The position numbers were made by a program, and so were the translations under genes. A stretch of DNA of 64,000 nucleotides from Mesostigma viride (Eukaryota; Streptophyta; Mesostigmatophyceae; Mesostigmatales; Mesostigmataceae), in NCBI GenBank assembly GCA_009746045.1, contig RPFO01000246.1, positions 1,671,192 through 1,735,191 on the forward strand. Reading direction: 5' to 3'. Under the pieces are notes generated by a model. The model made no database searches. It worked only from the letters and a program-made list of their open reading frames with translations, and had not been told where the DNA came from. Below, one piece after another: positions 46,701-63,589 of the stretch (the stretch's first letter is position 1; each line of letters starts with the position of its first letter).

Positions 46701-49700
46701 GCTGGTCCCCCACAGCGACAAGACCGACAAGGCGTCCTTCTTGTCTGAGGTGAGTGGTCTTCCCCAGTGAATGGGCCGTACGTGTGTCTGTGTTTATGAC
46801 AGGCCGGCGGGCAGGGTCGGGAGGAACTGTGGCTCTGATACCACGGCGCAAGGCAACCCATGTTCCAAGGAGTCTGATTCGGTGTGTCGCCTGGCTTTTC
46901 TTTCGTGCTTTTCCGGTCAACACACTCGGCCTCTCGGCCTGCGCTGGTTGTCTCATGGATACTCGCGGGCATGCCTCAGGGCCATGGTGGCCGGTCCGCG
47001 GATGCCCTCTTGGTCGGGGTTGTGGCTGCGTGGGATACTGGGCCTGTAGGGCGGAAGGTGCATGGGTGTTTCCCCTTCCCTCCCAGCGGGTGGTCTCATA
47101 ATCGCTGCTCTCCTCTCCCCACGCCCACCCTCTCCCCATCGCGCAGGTCATCTCTTATATCATGTCCCTGCAGCAGCAAGTCATGCGCCTGGGGGGGGCG
47201 GCGGGGCCCGGCGCGCCTGCCCCCGGCCCCCCGGGTGCCGTGGGCATGGCGGGCCAGCGTGGGTTTGCGGGCCCTGTAAGCGCGGGGGGCATGGCCACGG
47301 GCAGCGGCAGTGGCCCAGCTCCCCCCGGCATGCTGGTCTCTTCGGCCACTTCTGGCAACTCGCACAACTCAGACATGTCGGACGGTGCTCCGCCCAAGGT
47401 GGGTCGCATGGCCAGAACGGACTGAGGGGCCGTCATCCTTACACCGAATGTTGGATGGCAATGTGCCGGCCATAGACATAGTGCCCTTGTATGTGCGGGT
47501 TTGACTGCCAGGTGGGATAGGTTGTGGCCTCCGAGGTCACTACATGGGTGTGCGGGCGACATGGGTGTGGGGGGCGGTGTTGGGATTCAGGCAGCGTGGG
47601 TGAACCGTAATTGCGACGTGATATGAGTGCACCTTGATTCCATGGATAATTGTAGAGGGGGAGTGTGTCCTAAGTTGACCCGGGGATCGCCTAGTGTATC
47701 TCTGCAAGCTTGGCCCGTTGTTGCTGCCTTGCAAGCCGCCTCATCATCCTTGATCCCAGAGTTGTCTTTTTCGAAAGTGAGGTGCGTGCCAGGAATCTGC
47801 GCAGATAAGCCATTCTAGGCTTTGCGAGGTGTTGGATGCAGTAGCTCTACTCGGTTGCTAGGGGCCTTTCCCCTCCCTTGGCGTTGGTTTCCACGCCCCA
47901 CATGCCACAAATGGGGATGCCAGTATCTACAGTATACCTCGTTGGCTCGTGGAGCATCTCCCATTGGATGAGGGTCGAGCGTGTGCCTGCACCTTTGTGC
48001 GGGCTGATGCTGCGGTGGGCGACTCCAATGCACCAGGTGTGTTTACTGACAACGACGTCTCCACTCTCCCTACCTGCATCGATCCTGTTGCTTGGCCCCT
48101 GTGCCCTCCTCCCCATGCCCTGCCCTCCTCCCCTTTGGCCGCACCCAGGGTTATGACCACGCCCAGGACAATGAGGACGGGGGAGACCGGGGCGACAGCA
48201 AGAACCGTACGTAGTCCATGCCTAGCCTTGCCTTGCTCGGTCTCCTGCACGTGTCAGAGATGGGAAGTTCGAGAAAGGTAGATGTTACCTGATTACAGCA
48301 GGCTCAAGCTACCATGGTCCGGGTTTTCCAGATGTCTGGCCTGCGCTGGTTGTCTCGTTGACGTTCCCTGAGAAGGTTCGAGCTCGAGAAGTTCCAGGCT
48401 AGAGAAAACTGTCCATGCGATTTTTAGAACTGTACACGTGCGTGCATGGCAAAGGTAGCTTTGTGGGCACCGCATGCGTAAGTCCGCACACGCACCGAGG
48501 ACCAGGGCCACGCAAAGCACGTCCTCGATACGGCTTGCCGGGTGCCTGTATGGTAAACAAGCCAGCGATTCAGCTCCGTCCGCTGTATGGTAAACAAGCC
48601 AGAGATTCAGCTCCGTCCGCACTCAGGTGTCCTTCCCCTCCACTGCCACCCACGCTGTCTTTGTGATGCGCACTGCATGGATCGGTGTTTCGGTCATCAT
48701 CGCCCGTGACTTGATGCAAGCCGACCTTGCCTAGTGTTGGGTTGGATCCCTCCCACAAGTCAACCCGCTCACCTCTGCTCCCTCCCCTGCTTCCATGTCC
48801 ACTGCCTCTGCGGTCGCTGCTGGTTGCCTGCTTCCTGCTCACTCGTTTGGGGGTTGTCTGCAGGGTTTTTTTCACTGGCTGGTTGTTTCCCTTGTGGTCC
48901 CTGGTGGTCCCCCTCTCACGGAACCGTTTCCTGCTTCCTCCGATTGTTTGCTTGCTGGTCGCTCGCTCGCTTGCGGCCGCAGGGAAAAGGCCAGGCGCGA
49001 CCACAACGACGCAAGACACGGGTGACGTGTCGATGATCCGCCTCACCAGCCGCTACGAGCACGGGTCGGTAACGCGCGCGCGCCTGGACGGTCCCCGCGC
49101 CACCGCGGTGTTGTTATCCCCTCTTAAGGACCTCCCTTGTCGAATGTCCTGTTGCCCTCCCACTTTGCCCTCTTGTAGTTGCCCTTGTTAAGCTCCCTCG
49201 TTCGTCGTTGACCTTGCATGTTGGCCTCCCTTCCCAGCCCAGACATGAACCGAATCCCCCCCCCCCATGTGTTTCTTCTCTTATGTCCCCACACCCTGTT
49301 GTTGCTCACGGCTCTACAGCAGGCCCGTCTCTCTCTCCCTTTTCCTTTGCGTCCACCTGATTCTCACTAGCCCTGCCTGTCTCTGCTCGTCTTTGCTCGT
49401 CCTATGCGGTAGCCCTGCGGTGTGTTTTGTGACCTTGTAATGTGGTGACAGTGCATGGCTTGCCTTGGCCCTATCCCAAGGGCGGGACGACTGTCGGTCC
49501 TCTCCTGCCTCTCCTGCACCCGTGTCTCACGTGCCTTTCGTGGGGGGCGGCGCATGCCACGGTGATCTGCCAATTGAATTGCACAGCAGCATACCCATAA
49601 TGGTGTCTAGTCCTGTGTAGGTGATACAATATACTCGCTGCCATATAGAGCCACAATTACTGCTTCCAGGGCAGAAGCTGCTTAATACCCTCTGACCTCT

Positions 49701-50410
49701 CAGATATTGTGTTGTTGTCCCCCACCCGGACTGTACTCCAAGCTCTCTGCCCTACCGCCAGCCTCCCTTGCGCAGGCCACCCATCTCCACCATCTCACTG
49801 CTTGTGCCTTGCCACCCGATCCGATGCACCCCCTCCCTCCCCCCCCCATTTTCCTCCCCCCCTCCCCCCCCCGAAAATTCTGGTGTTACGTCGCCAGTAT
49901 TCTGGACAAGGTGACGCGCATTATGCGGGAGAATGGTGTGGACGTCGGCTGCACCAACATCACGGTGCAGCTGGACCTGTCCGGCCAGCGGCACGGGCGC
50001 TCACTCGATGACCTGCGGCACACGCTGCAGAAACAGGTGAGCCCCCGCGCTGGCTCGCCGCATGCACGGTCTCGCCAGCGCAAGGAAAGCTCATGGGTTG
50101 GCGACACTTGTCCTGTCACAAGGGTAAAGTACTTGCGTGCTCATGGACAAGGATGGCCCCTGGGGCTGGGGTCTTCCTGCAAAACCAGAAGTCGCAGAAA
50201 CGACTGTGATTGCTTTTTTTTGGTTTGTTTGTCCTGCCTCTCTGGTTCTCGTTTGGTGATTGGTGATGTTTGTGGCACGGTATGGTTGCTGTTTTGGGCC
50301 ATTCCCATGGGTTGAGTGTAACTCATCATATTCTTCTCGCGCTATTCTAGGCTCGTGGCCACGTGGTGCTCTCATGCTTATGAATGTCCGCCCCTTTGCA
50401 CCCCCCCTTG

Positions 50411-50443
<33 letters not shown>

Positions 50444-50669
50444 CACCCCTTCCTCCCCCCCACCCTTCCCCCACCCCACCCCACCCACGCACACTCACAC
50501 CTTCTACACCACACATTGCGCTTCGATTTCTCCTACCAACCCCTCTAAACCCTCCGCATGCTGATTGTTGCATTCTCCTGCTGTGTATCCCCTGGTTGTC
50601 TCATGGATACTCCTGCTGTGTGTGGACCTGTATGTACAGGTAGTGGATGATGACTTGGAGCTGCAGTGA
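43736..50669 (+). CDS. BIM-type bHLH transcription factor, at least eight exons
   Basis: Exons: 43736-44016, 44724-45946, 46683-46749, 47147-47398, 48149-48206, 48983-49068, 49898-50036, 50640-50669 (stop TGA). The bHLH domain spans the second and third introns: SSHVLTEQRRRNRINDR, then RFATLRSLVPHSDKTDKASF, then VISYIMSLQQQVMRL. The basic region keeps the His-Glu-Arg set of E-box/G-box binders. Exon 7 encodes a segment with RENGVDVGCTNITVQLDLSG, matching the conserved C-terminal domain of plant BIM (BES1-interacting MYC-like) factors, which act in the nucleus with brassinosteroid-responsive regulators in land plants. Exon 2 is rich in His, Gly and Pro. Two points are unresolved: exon 2 changes frame at a G10 run (45166-45175) and is exactly one base short, and the exon 6 to 7 join is out of phase, so a small exon or other splice site is missing. 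The start at 43736 is the first ATG of the exon. Confidence 0.82.
46485..46669. repeat. (CCA)n trinucleotide repeat beside a splice acceptor
   Basis: About 60 CCA/CAC units with three interruptions, in the second bHLH intron, ending 13 bases before the acceptor CAG at 46680-46682. The poly-His and poly-Thr frames over it are artefacts, because the exon begins at 46683. Confidence 0.95.
46936..46954 (-). repeat. Copy of the short GAGACAACCAGCGCAGGCC motif
   Basis: The minus strand reads GAGACAACCAGCGCAGGCC exactly. It lies in the third bHLH intron. See the family copies at 3908, 14518, 22733, 48338, 50766 and 51279. Confidence 0.7.
48338..48356 (-). repeat. Copy of the short GAGACAACCAGCGCAGGCC motif
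   Basis: The minus strand reads GAGACAACCAGCGCAGGCC followed by AGACATCTGG, the same continuation as at 3908 and 51279. It lies in the fifth bHLH intron. Confidence 0.7.
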
Positions 50670-51271
50670 GCAAGCTGAGGTGCTTCTTCTCCCTGAAGTG
50701 GCAGAAGGTCAAATGCATAAGGATGCCCATATGTGAACTATTTTCTTAGATGGGAGTATATTAATGAGACAATCAGCGCAGGCCGGGGACTATATAGTAG
50801 TATATAGTGCGTAGTAGTATAGAAGTATAGAAGTGCAGTTTCTCCCCATTTTTGGGCCACACCGGTCATGTATGGCGGTGAATTCTGTTTAGGATAATTT
50901 GTCTTTGGACATGCTATGCCGCCCACCACCCAGCATAGCACTAGTATTATATTAGTGATTGCCTGTGATTGCTGTGTACTTGTTATTCTGTCAGCATCGA
51001 GTGGTTGCTGGGCAGGGGTTGCGGAAGCTGGCATGCAGCCGCAATGGCCAAACCACAAGCCTTTAGATTGTGCTGGTTTTGTGATTGGCATGTGGGTTGA
51101 TCTACACTCGCCTGCCAAAGAAGCTTTTCGCACTGTTTGGAGGTGCGGTCGGGAGAAAGGTTTTGCTAGCTTTGCATTGCGATCTGAGTGCGCATGCGAG
51201 GCGCTGACCGCTGGGAATGCTTGTCATCCCAGATAGCAGCAGTTTTGTGTCGTGAAGCTCTTACAACCGTA
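50670..51271. other. 3' flank of the bHLH gene
   Basis: Includes the 3' UTR of the bHLH gene and a copy of GAGACAATCAGCGCAGGCC at 50766. Frames at 50738-51133 (-) and 50916-51236 (+) match nothing known. Confidence 0.4.
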
Positions 51272-51406
51272 TACTATCAACGAGACAACCAGCGCAGGCC
51301 TGAAATCTGGAGAAGTATATTATTTTGTTTCCTGGCTATAATATGTTAACACCAAGTTACCTGCCTGGCTATTTATATGTACAATGGTTGTCTCTTTGAT
51401 GTATAC
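51272..51406. mobile_element. Short MITE, type member of the GAGACAACCAGC family
   Basis: The left end ATCAACGAGACAACCAGCGC at 51272 is mirrored by GGTTGTCTCTTTGATGTATA ending at about 51406, so the shared TIR is about ATCAANGAGACAACCA. About 135 bp, no coding capacity. A further inverted end (GTGCTGGTTGTCTCCTTGAT) lies at about 51606-51625. Other copies are solo ends or fragments. Confidence 0.5.
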
Positions 51407-51479
51407 AATTTAAGAAGTTTGTAGAATGCGTTGTCTTTTATAAGTGAGACAAAGCATCAATTAACTTAATTATAAAAAC

Positions 51480-51605
51480 TAGACGTTAGTAAGTAAGTTC
51501 TTGCATGCCATGAGCATGGGCATGCCACGGAGTACTATGCTAATCTCACTAGAAAAAAAAATTACACGAAAGTTGCAAATATCGTCTGCATCATGCCCCA
51601 ACCAT
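51480..51605 (-). mobile_element. RTE-like retrotransposon 3' end, solo copy
   Basis: On the minus strand it runs from GGTTGGGGCATGATGCAGACG (51605-51585) through CTAGTGAGATTAGCATAGTA to GCATGCCATGA and a (TTAC)n tail at about 51490. It is a clear copy of the 3' UTR at 52806-52934. Confidence 0.6.
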
Positions 51606-51625
51606 GTGCTGGTTGTCTCCTTGAT

Positions 51626-52166
51626 GTAGTCACTCTAGAGAGCTCTAGGGGGATAGAGAGCTCCCGTGTTTTTTTTAATTAGAACGCGATATATCGCGTT
51701 GTAAGCTTTTTTTAGAACGCGTATAGCACGTAAGGAAAATATTTTTTTCATGGTCATGTATATACTTTCCTGAAAGCCCATGAATCAAAGGATTTTTTGA
51801 GCTACTCAGACCTACAAAATGCTAATTCATTAGAGAGATACACTGGTTTGAATACAGGGGGGTCTGACCATGACGCGATTTCTTGACCCTAGGTCACAAG
51901 TCATGTGCTTATTCACAAATGGTTCATGAAAAAAATCTGGCTTCTTGCACGAGCTATGGGCAACATATGCAGGCTCTGTGAAACAAAACTCAGGCCCATT
52001 GGGCCACTGGAGCTATTTTTCATTAGCATCACAATTACAACACAGTACAACGCAGTGGGAAAAATGAGAGCCCTTCACAACATGACGCAACGACACGAGC
52101 CCCATAAACGGGGCCATAGTGAGCTTGGAAGGGCGCTAAGGCAGGGGCGCCCCCGCTCCTTCTCAC
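51626..52166. other. Repeat debris, no gene
   Basis: Contains a perfect 18-bp palindrome AACGCGATATATCGCGTT at 51684-51701. From about 52100 onward there is degraded LINE ORF1 sequence leading into 52167. Confidence 0.4.
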
Positions 52167-52392
52167 CCCGGCGGACAAGATTTCTTTTCTCAGACGCCAC
52201 AAGCGGCTCGAGAAGACTCTCTTCACCCTTGATGACGACTTGACCCTGGCGCAGCAACAACGGCAACGGGAGCTATGGCCGACCTACCTCCAGCTCCGGC
52301 AGACCAAGGCGGGGCAGCCGGTGTACTGGAAGGGGGCGGCCATCTACGTCGGCCACAAGCCCTGGCAGGCGACTCCAGACGCCCCAGCTTAG
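52167..52392 (+). pseudogene. LINE family A ORF1, C-terminal fragment
   Basis: Encodes ADKISFLRRHKRLEKTLFTL, then DDDLTLAQQQRQRELWPTYL and VYWKGAAIYVGHKPWQ, ending in TAG at 52390-52392. It is a close relative of the ORF1 C-terminus at 13430-13634. It is 5'-truncated, without a start or the upstream coiled coil. Confidence 0.7.
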
Positions 52393-52805
52393 GGGAATAC
52401 AGCAGTAGTAGTGTAGAATAGATAGACCATGGCCATGTACATGTACGCCTCCTAGAGGCACTATCCCAGCTAAGCCACGCGCTTTATTTAATCATGTACA
52501 TGTGTGCCTATGATGAGCCACCCTCCAGATGATGCCTAGCTTTATTTAGTTATGTTGTGCCCATGCAGGGAGTAACTCTCTGCTGAGACGCCATGCCCTA
52601 GCTTTTTTGTCTAGCTATGCTGATCTTCCCCCCCATGACAGGCTCCCCCTTCGCTGGGCATAGCTTGAAGATCATGGGGCTGCAAGTGCCCTGGTGCACC
52701 TAGAGCAAGGGTCGTTTACATTCCCCGCCCTTGCGCGCAGGACTGAAGTAGCTTAGAATGTATGATATGCCATATGCCCCTTCTCTGGGCTATGTGCTAC
52801 ATATA
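52393..52805 (+). mobile_element. 3' UTR of LINE family A
   Basis: Follows the ORF1 stop directly. It contains the hairpin region GCAGGGAGTAACTCTCTGC (52566), GAGACGCCATGCCCTAGC, GCACCTAGAGCAAGGGTCG (about 52697) and GGGCTATGTGCTACAT (about 52787). It runs into the (GTAA)n repeat at 52806. It is the best preserved tail of the family in the window and matches 21015-21480 read in reverse. Confidence 0.7.
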
Positions 52806-53340
52806 AGTAAGTAAGTAAGTAAGTACTTGCGTGTCATGCGCAAAGGCATGCCACGGAGTACTATGCTAATCTCATTAGAAAAATAATTACACAAAAGTTT
52901 AAACAAATATCGTCTGCATCATCCCCCAACCGTTAAGCACGCTAGATGGGGATGTAATCCTCATCCGAGCTGTCCTCTACTGTAATGGCAGACGAGGCGG
53001 TAGTGTAGCTGCTATCCTCAGGACCCATAACCTCCACCTGCGGACTTCTACCCTGGCTAGCAACGGGCCGCGGGGCCCGTGGGGAGAAAACAGGAGCATA
53101 CCCCTCGGGAAGGTGCTTATCGCATCTGGATGGCAGCCCATTTCTCCTTGTCAATCATGCGGGCGCGGAGTACGGATAGTCCCAGAAGCCCTGCATCTTC
53201 AAGCAGTTGTGTCACATAGGTCCGGGTCGCGCCGCGCCGGTGCCCGGCGCGCGCAAGTTTGCCAGTGGGTTGCGATGGGACAAGGGGACCCTGCCATACA
53301 GGGGTCACCCGCAGTATCGCAACAAGAATCGCAACTCCAA
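52806..53340 (-). pseudogene. RTE-like reverse transcriptase C-terminus with 3' UTR and (TTAC)n tail
   Basis: Read on the minus strand, one frame (about 53340-53120) encodes GATRTYVTQLLEDAGLLGLS and RMIDKEKWAAIQMR. This resembles the extreme C-terminal block of many LINE reverse transcriptases (TYV...DR-W). After a frameshift a second frame continues to EDSSYTTASSAITVEDSSDE, then DYIPI and a stop at 52942-52944. The 3' UTR (GGTTGGGGGATGATGCAGACG ... AGCATAGTACTCCGTGGCAT) and a (TTAC)n tail at 52806-52826 follow. The reverse transcriptase core is missing. The stretch GCGTGTCATGCGCAAAGG at about 52830 is the uninterrupted version of the insertion site of the 6.3-kb element. Confidence 0.6.
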
Positions 53341-53564
53341 AAAAAAAAAAAATCATCCACTTCGAGGTATGGGCACACCATGGCACCTTCCATCATCCAC
53401 ATGATAGCACATCCATCATGGAATATGTGCTACATGACCTCCCCACGGAGGCATGTTATAATTTCATTTTTTTTTTAATGGCACCTTCACTTTTCAAAGG
53501 TGATGTTTGGATGAAAAATGGGAGCGTGCTCGAGTATCGCAACACCTAACAGGAGGAAGCTAAG
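53341..53564. other. Short repeat-derived spacer
   Basis: An A13-type run at about 53339-53351, then a LINE family A tail signature at about 53423-53455 (ATATGTGCTACATGACCTCC and CCACGGAGG stem), then a T-run. No gene. Confidence 0.45.
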
Positions 53565-54606
53565 CCACGAGATAGCCATGGCTGACGGCGGAGCTCATAA
53601 CTTTCACGTTTGAGCACCGAATTTAGCCGTGAATATCACAATCGACGCGTCTCTTTACGACGCACATGCTGATATAATTTTCCGAAGCTATTACGCAATA
53701 TACGATGAGCAAACGCCTCTCGACGCAACGCAGCCTGGCGGCTGCGCTTAGCAATGAAAATACGTCTGCAGCCCCGGCTGCAGCTTCGCCAACCGGCCCA
53801 GAAGGCAGCGGCGCCACTAGCCAAGCTCTAGAGGTCGCCCAGCCCCCTGCTGAGCCCGCATCGCCAGCAGCCTCGCCAGAACCCAAGCGCAGTCGCCCTG
53901 CCGAGCCGAGCTGGGTCGAGATCGACTTTGTAGCCGAAGCCCGCAAGCCCGGCTTCTTGGACAAGTTTACCGAGGAACACATCGTGGGCTGCGTGTTTTT
54001 TGGCTCACACGCCTCGCTTGTCATGAATTGTGCAAGCAGCTCTTCAACCGAGGTCGCCTCTTTGATCCTCGCCTGAATCGAGTCTCCTCTTTCGACCCCT
54101 TTCCCAGCCTCCGCCGCCCCCACCTCCAGGAATTCGCTCTCTTCTCCCTCCTTGGACGCTCCATCTCGGAGCTTTGGCCCCCAAAGCCCCTCACCACCAC
54201 CTTAACCGAAGCCTCCATCCGCTCACTCCTCGAGGAGGCCCTCGAGCAGCACGTGGCCCCCATCGCAGCAGATGTGGCGGTCATGGGCAGCACGCTGGCT
54301 GCCGAGCTCCCCCTCCTCTCCACCGCCACCTCCACCATCTCCACCGCCACCTCCACCCTCCTCGCCTCCTCCACCGCCACCACCTCCACCTCCGACGCCA
54401 TCACCGCCCAGCTCCGTGACATCGACCAGCGTCTTAAGGACAACGCCATCGCTATCGAGGTTCTGCAGAACACCGCAGGCCTCACCGCCCAGGCGGTGAA
54501 GGACATTGCCGCCAAGCCAGCCCCGGCTGGCCTGGCCGGCGATGCTCCTCCCATCACCACCTGGGCGGACATGCTTAATGCAACATCCATGGGGGGCCCG
54601 TTATAG
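53565..54606 (+). pseudogene. LINE ORF1-like copy, plus strand, left arm of a large inverted repeat
   Basis: About 140 bp of 5' UTR (from GCCACGAGATAGCCATGGCT, with ACTTTCACGTTTGAGCACC) precede the ATG at 53705. The first frame encodes MSKRLSTQRSLAAALSNENT, an Ala/Pro/Ser-rich stretch, and DKFTEEHIVGCVFFGSHASL, with a stop at about 54074. A second frame (about 54028-54606) continues with a Ser/Thr-rich helical region (TATSTISTATSTLLASSTAT) and QAVKDIAAKPAPAGL. The frame is broken near 54040. At 54585-54640 the copy ends in sequence that is the reverse complement of the LINE 3' UTR at 13800-13855, which suggests an inversion during insertion. The minus-strand copy at 56225-54757 has the same 5' end and layout. 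Confidence 0.65.
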
Positions 54607-54756
54607 GCATGGCTTGGCTAAATTCTGTAGGCAACATCCATGGGGGCCATTATGGGCGCACATGCGCGTGGGCCACATGCTAGGCTAAGCCTTACTAATC
54701 TACACTACTGGTATATATATTCCTAGTCTGAGCTAGGTGGCAGGAGGGGGGTCAGT

Positions 54757-56225
54757 GCCAGGGCTTGTGGTCAACGTGGATGACCGCCCCCCTCCAGTAT
54801 ACCGGCTTCCCCCGTGCGCTCTGCCGGAGCTGGAGGTAGGTCGGCCATACTGAGCTCGCGTCGCCGCTGTTGCTGGGCCAGGCCGGTCAAGTCGTCGTCC
54901 AGCGTGAAGCGAGTCTCCGAGAGCTTCTTGCGGCATTTAAGGAACGACAGCTTGTCCGCCATGTACTTAAAGGTGAGTCCTAGCACGGGTGCCGGGCCAG
55001 CCTTCCCCCGCGCGCGGGGGAGGCGGACAGCCGACATGTCCAGCTCACCAGTGAGTAGCATGGGGGCAAAAATGTCGCGCTTAAATGCCGCAAGAAGGCT
55101 CGTGGAGGTCTCACCTGCCGGCTGGGCGAAGTGCTTGACGATGACATTGTGGCTGCGCCGGGCGATGTCGGCTTCCTCGCGAAGGTCGAGGGCTTGTTGC
55201 TTGAGTTGTGCCGAGATGGTGGAGGTGGTGGAGGTGGTGTGCTGCTTAAGCAAGTCGGCGCCCAGGTGGAGGGAGCATCGCCGCCCGAGCCAGCAGGCGC
55301 CGGCTGGGCGGCGATGTCCTTCACCGCCTGGGCGGTGAGGCCGGCGGTGTCATGCAAGCTCTCAAGGGCGTTGGCGGTGGCTCAGTGAAGGCGTTGGTGG
55401 AGGTCGAGGAGCTGGGCTTTGATGTCGGCAGTGGAGGCGGAAATGGAGGCGGCGGCGGTGGAAATGTGAGGAAGTTCAGCAGTCAGCGTGCCGCCGATTG
55501 CTGCTACGTCGGCAGCAAGGGGGGTCACGTGCTGCTGGAAGGCTTCCGTGAGGATGGAGCGGAGGGTGGGGGCGGAAAGGGATGGAGCCCAGATCTCGCC
55601 GTCAGAGCGCTGGAGAAGGGAGTTGAGGATGGCGTGCTGGAGATGGGGGCGGACGCAGCCGGACAGCTGGTAGATGTTGGCCCAGCGGCTGCCGGCCGGG
55701 CCGAGGAGGCGATTGATGGCGTGGAGATGGAGGCACAGGTCGTAAAGCGAAGCGTAATCCCCGAAAAAGATGCAGCCCATAGCATCGGTCGGAGAAATGG
55801 TGGCCCAGTCATAATCTGCGACCTTGAAAGGCCGGGGCCGAAAGCTCGGTTCTGGGGGGCGTGAAGACCCTCCTGTGTCGTCGGAGCCCTGGGCGGGTGC
55901 GCTTGGGGTCAGGCGATGCAGATGGCGAGGCGTTAAGCCCGGGGGGTTGCTGGACGACCACCAGTGCACGACTAGTGTCATCGCCGCCTGCCGGACCTGA
56001 TGGCGAAGCTGCAGCCTGAGCTGCAGACGTATTGTCATTGCCGAGCGCAGCCGCCAGGCTGCGTTGCGTCGAGGCGCGTTTGTTCGCCATATATTGCGTT
56101 TTAGATTCGGAAAATTATATCAGCATGCGCGTCTTAGAAAGACGAAGCGATAGTGATATTCACGGCTAAATTCGGTGCTCAAACGTGAAAGTTATGAGCT
56201 CCGACAGCCATGGCTACCTCGTGGC
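54757..56225 (-). pseudogene. LINE ORF1-like copy, minus strand, right arm of the inverted repeat
   Basis: The minus-strand start ATG is at 56090-56088 (MANKRASTQRSLAAALGNDN), preceded by the same 5' UTR as at 53565. It then encodes ATISPTDAMGCIFFGDYASL, a Leu/Ala-rich helical region (PLAADVAAIGGTLTAELPHI) and TAQAVKDIAAQPAPAGSG. QLKQQALDLREEADIARRSH, FTLDDDLTGLAQQQRRREL and a degraded tail to about 54757 follow. At least three frame changes are needed (about 55900, 55380 and 54850), so it is dead. It preserves the full ORF1 order: disordered N-terminus, helical middle, RNA-binding-like domain, basic C-terminus. Confidence 0.7.
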
Positions 56226-56748
56226 CGGAATTCGCGTGCTGGAGAGAGAGTGGATGCGGTATTCAAATTAACTGGGCTGGGACCAGTAGGTCATCCAGCA
56301 ACATCTGGACGTAGTTCGTGACATGTTTCCCTACCCTTTTGGGAATGCCCTTGGGGCCAGGCCAGGTCAGAATATGCCGCCCTGGCTGGCCAAGCCGCTG
56401 GGGGCCTGCCAGACCAAGGGTGGTGTCGACCTGGCTGGTGCGAGCAAGGTGTCCTACATTATGGGGTTGGGGCATGATGCAGGCAAATATTTTTAACTTG
56501 AATTGTGCAATTAGCTTTACGACGAGATAAGCATAGTACTATGTGACATGCCTCTGCGCATGACACACAAGTACTTATGAAAAGCATGGTACCCCCCAGC
56601 AGGCCATCGGGAACAACACGGTGTGCCGCAGGCCATTACTTGTACCATACAAGGGTGGATAAGCCTCTCTTTAGGGGCCACTGAGTACATAAAAATCGTG
56701 GCGCTTGAGTGACTGCCCCACTTGGTAACCACCCCACTCAGCAACTGG
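56226..56748. mobile_element. RTE-like 3' end and spacer
   Basis: At 56460-56577 (+) there is a diverged copy of GGTTGGGGCATGATGCAGGC ... GATAAGCATAGTACT ... GCATGACACACAAGTACTT. The rest up to the Tup1-like stop codon at 56749 probably contains the 3' UTR of that gene. Confidence 0.5.

Positions 56749-63589
<6,841 letters not shown>

Noticed and set aside
46070-47151. Poly-His, poly-Thr, poly-Gly and poly-Trp frames
   Set aside because: Product of the (CCA)n repeat in a bHLH intron.
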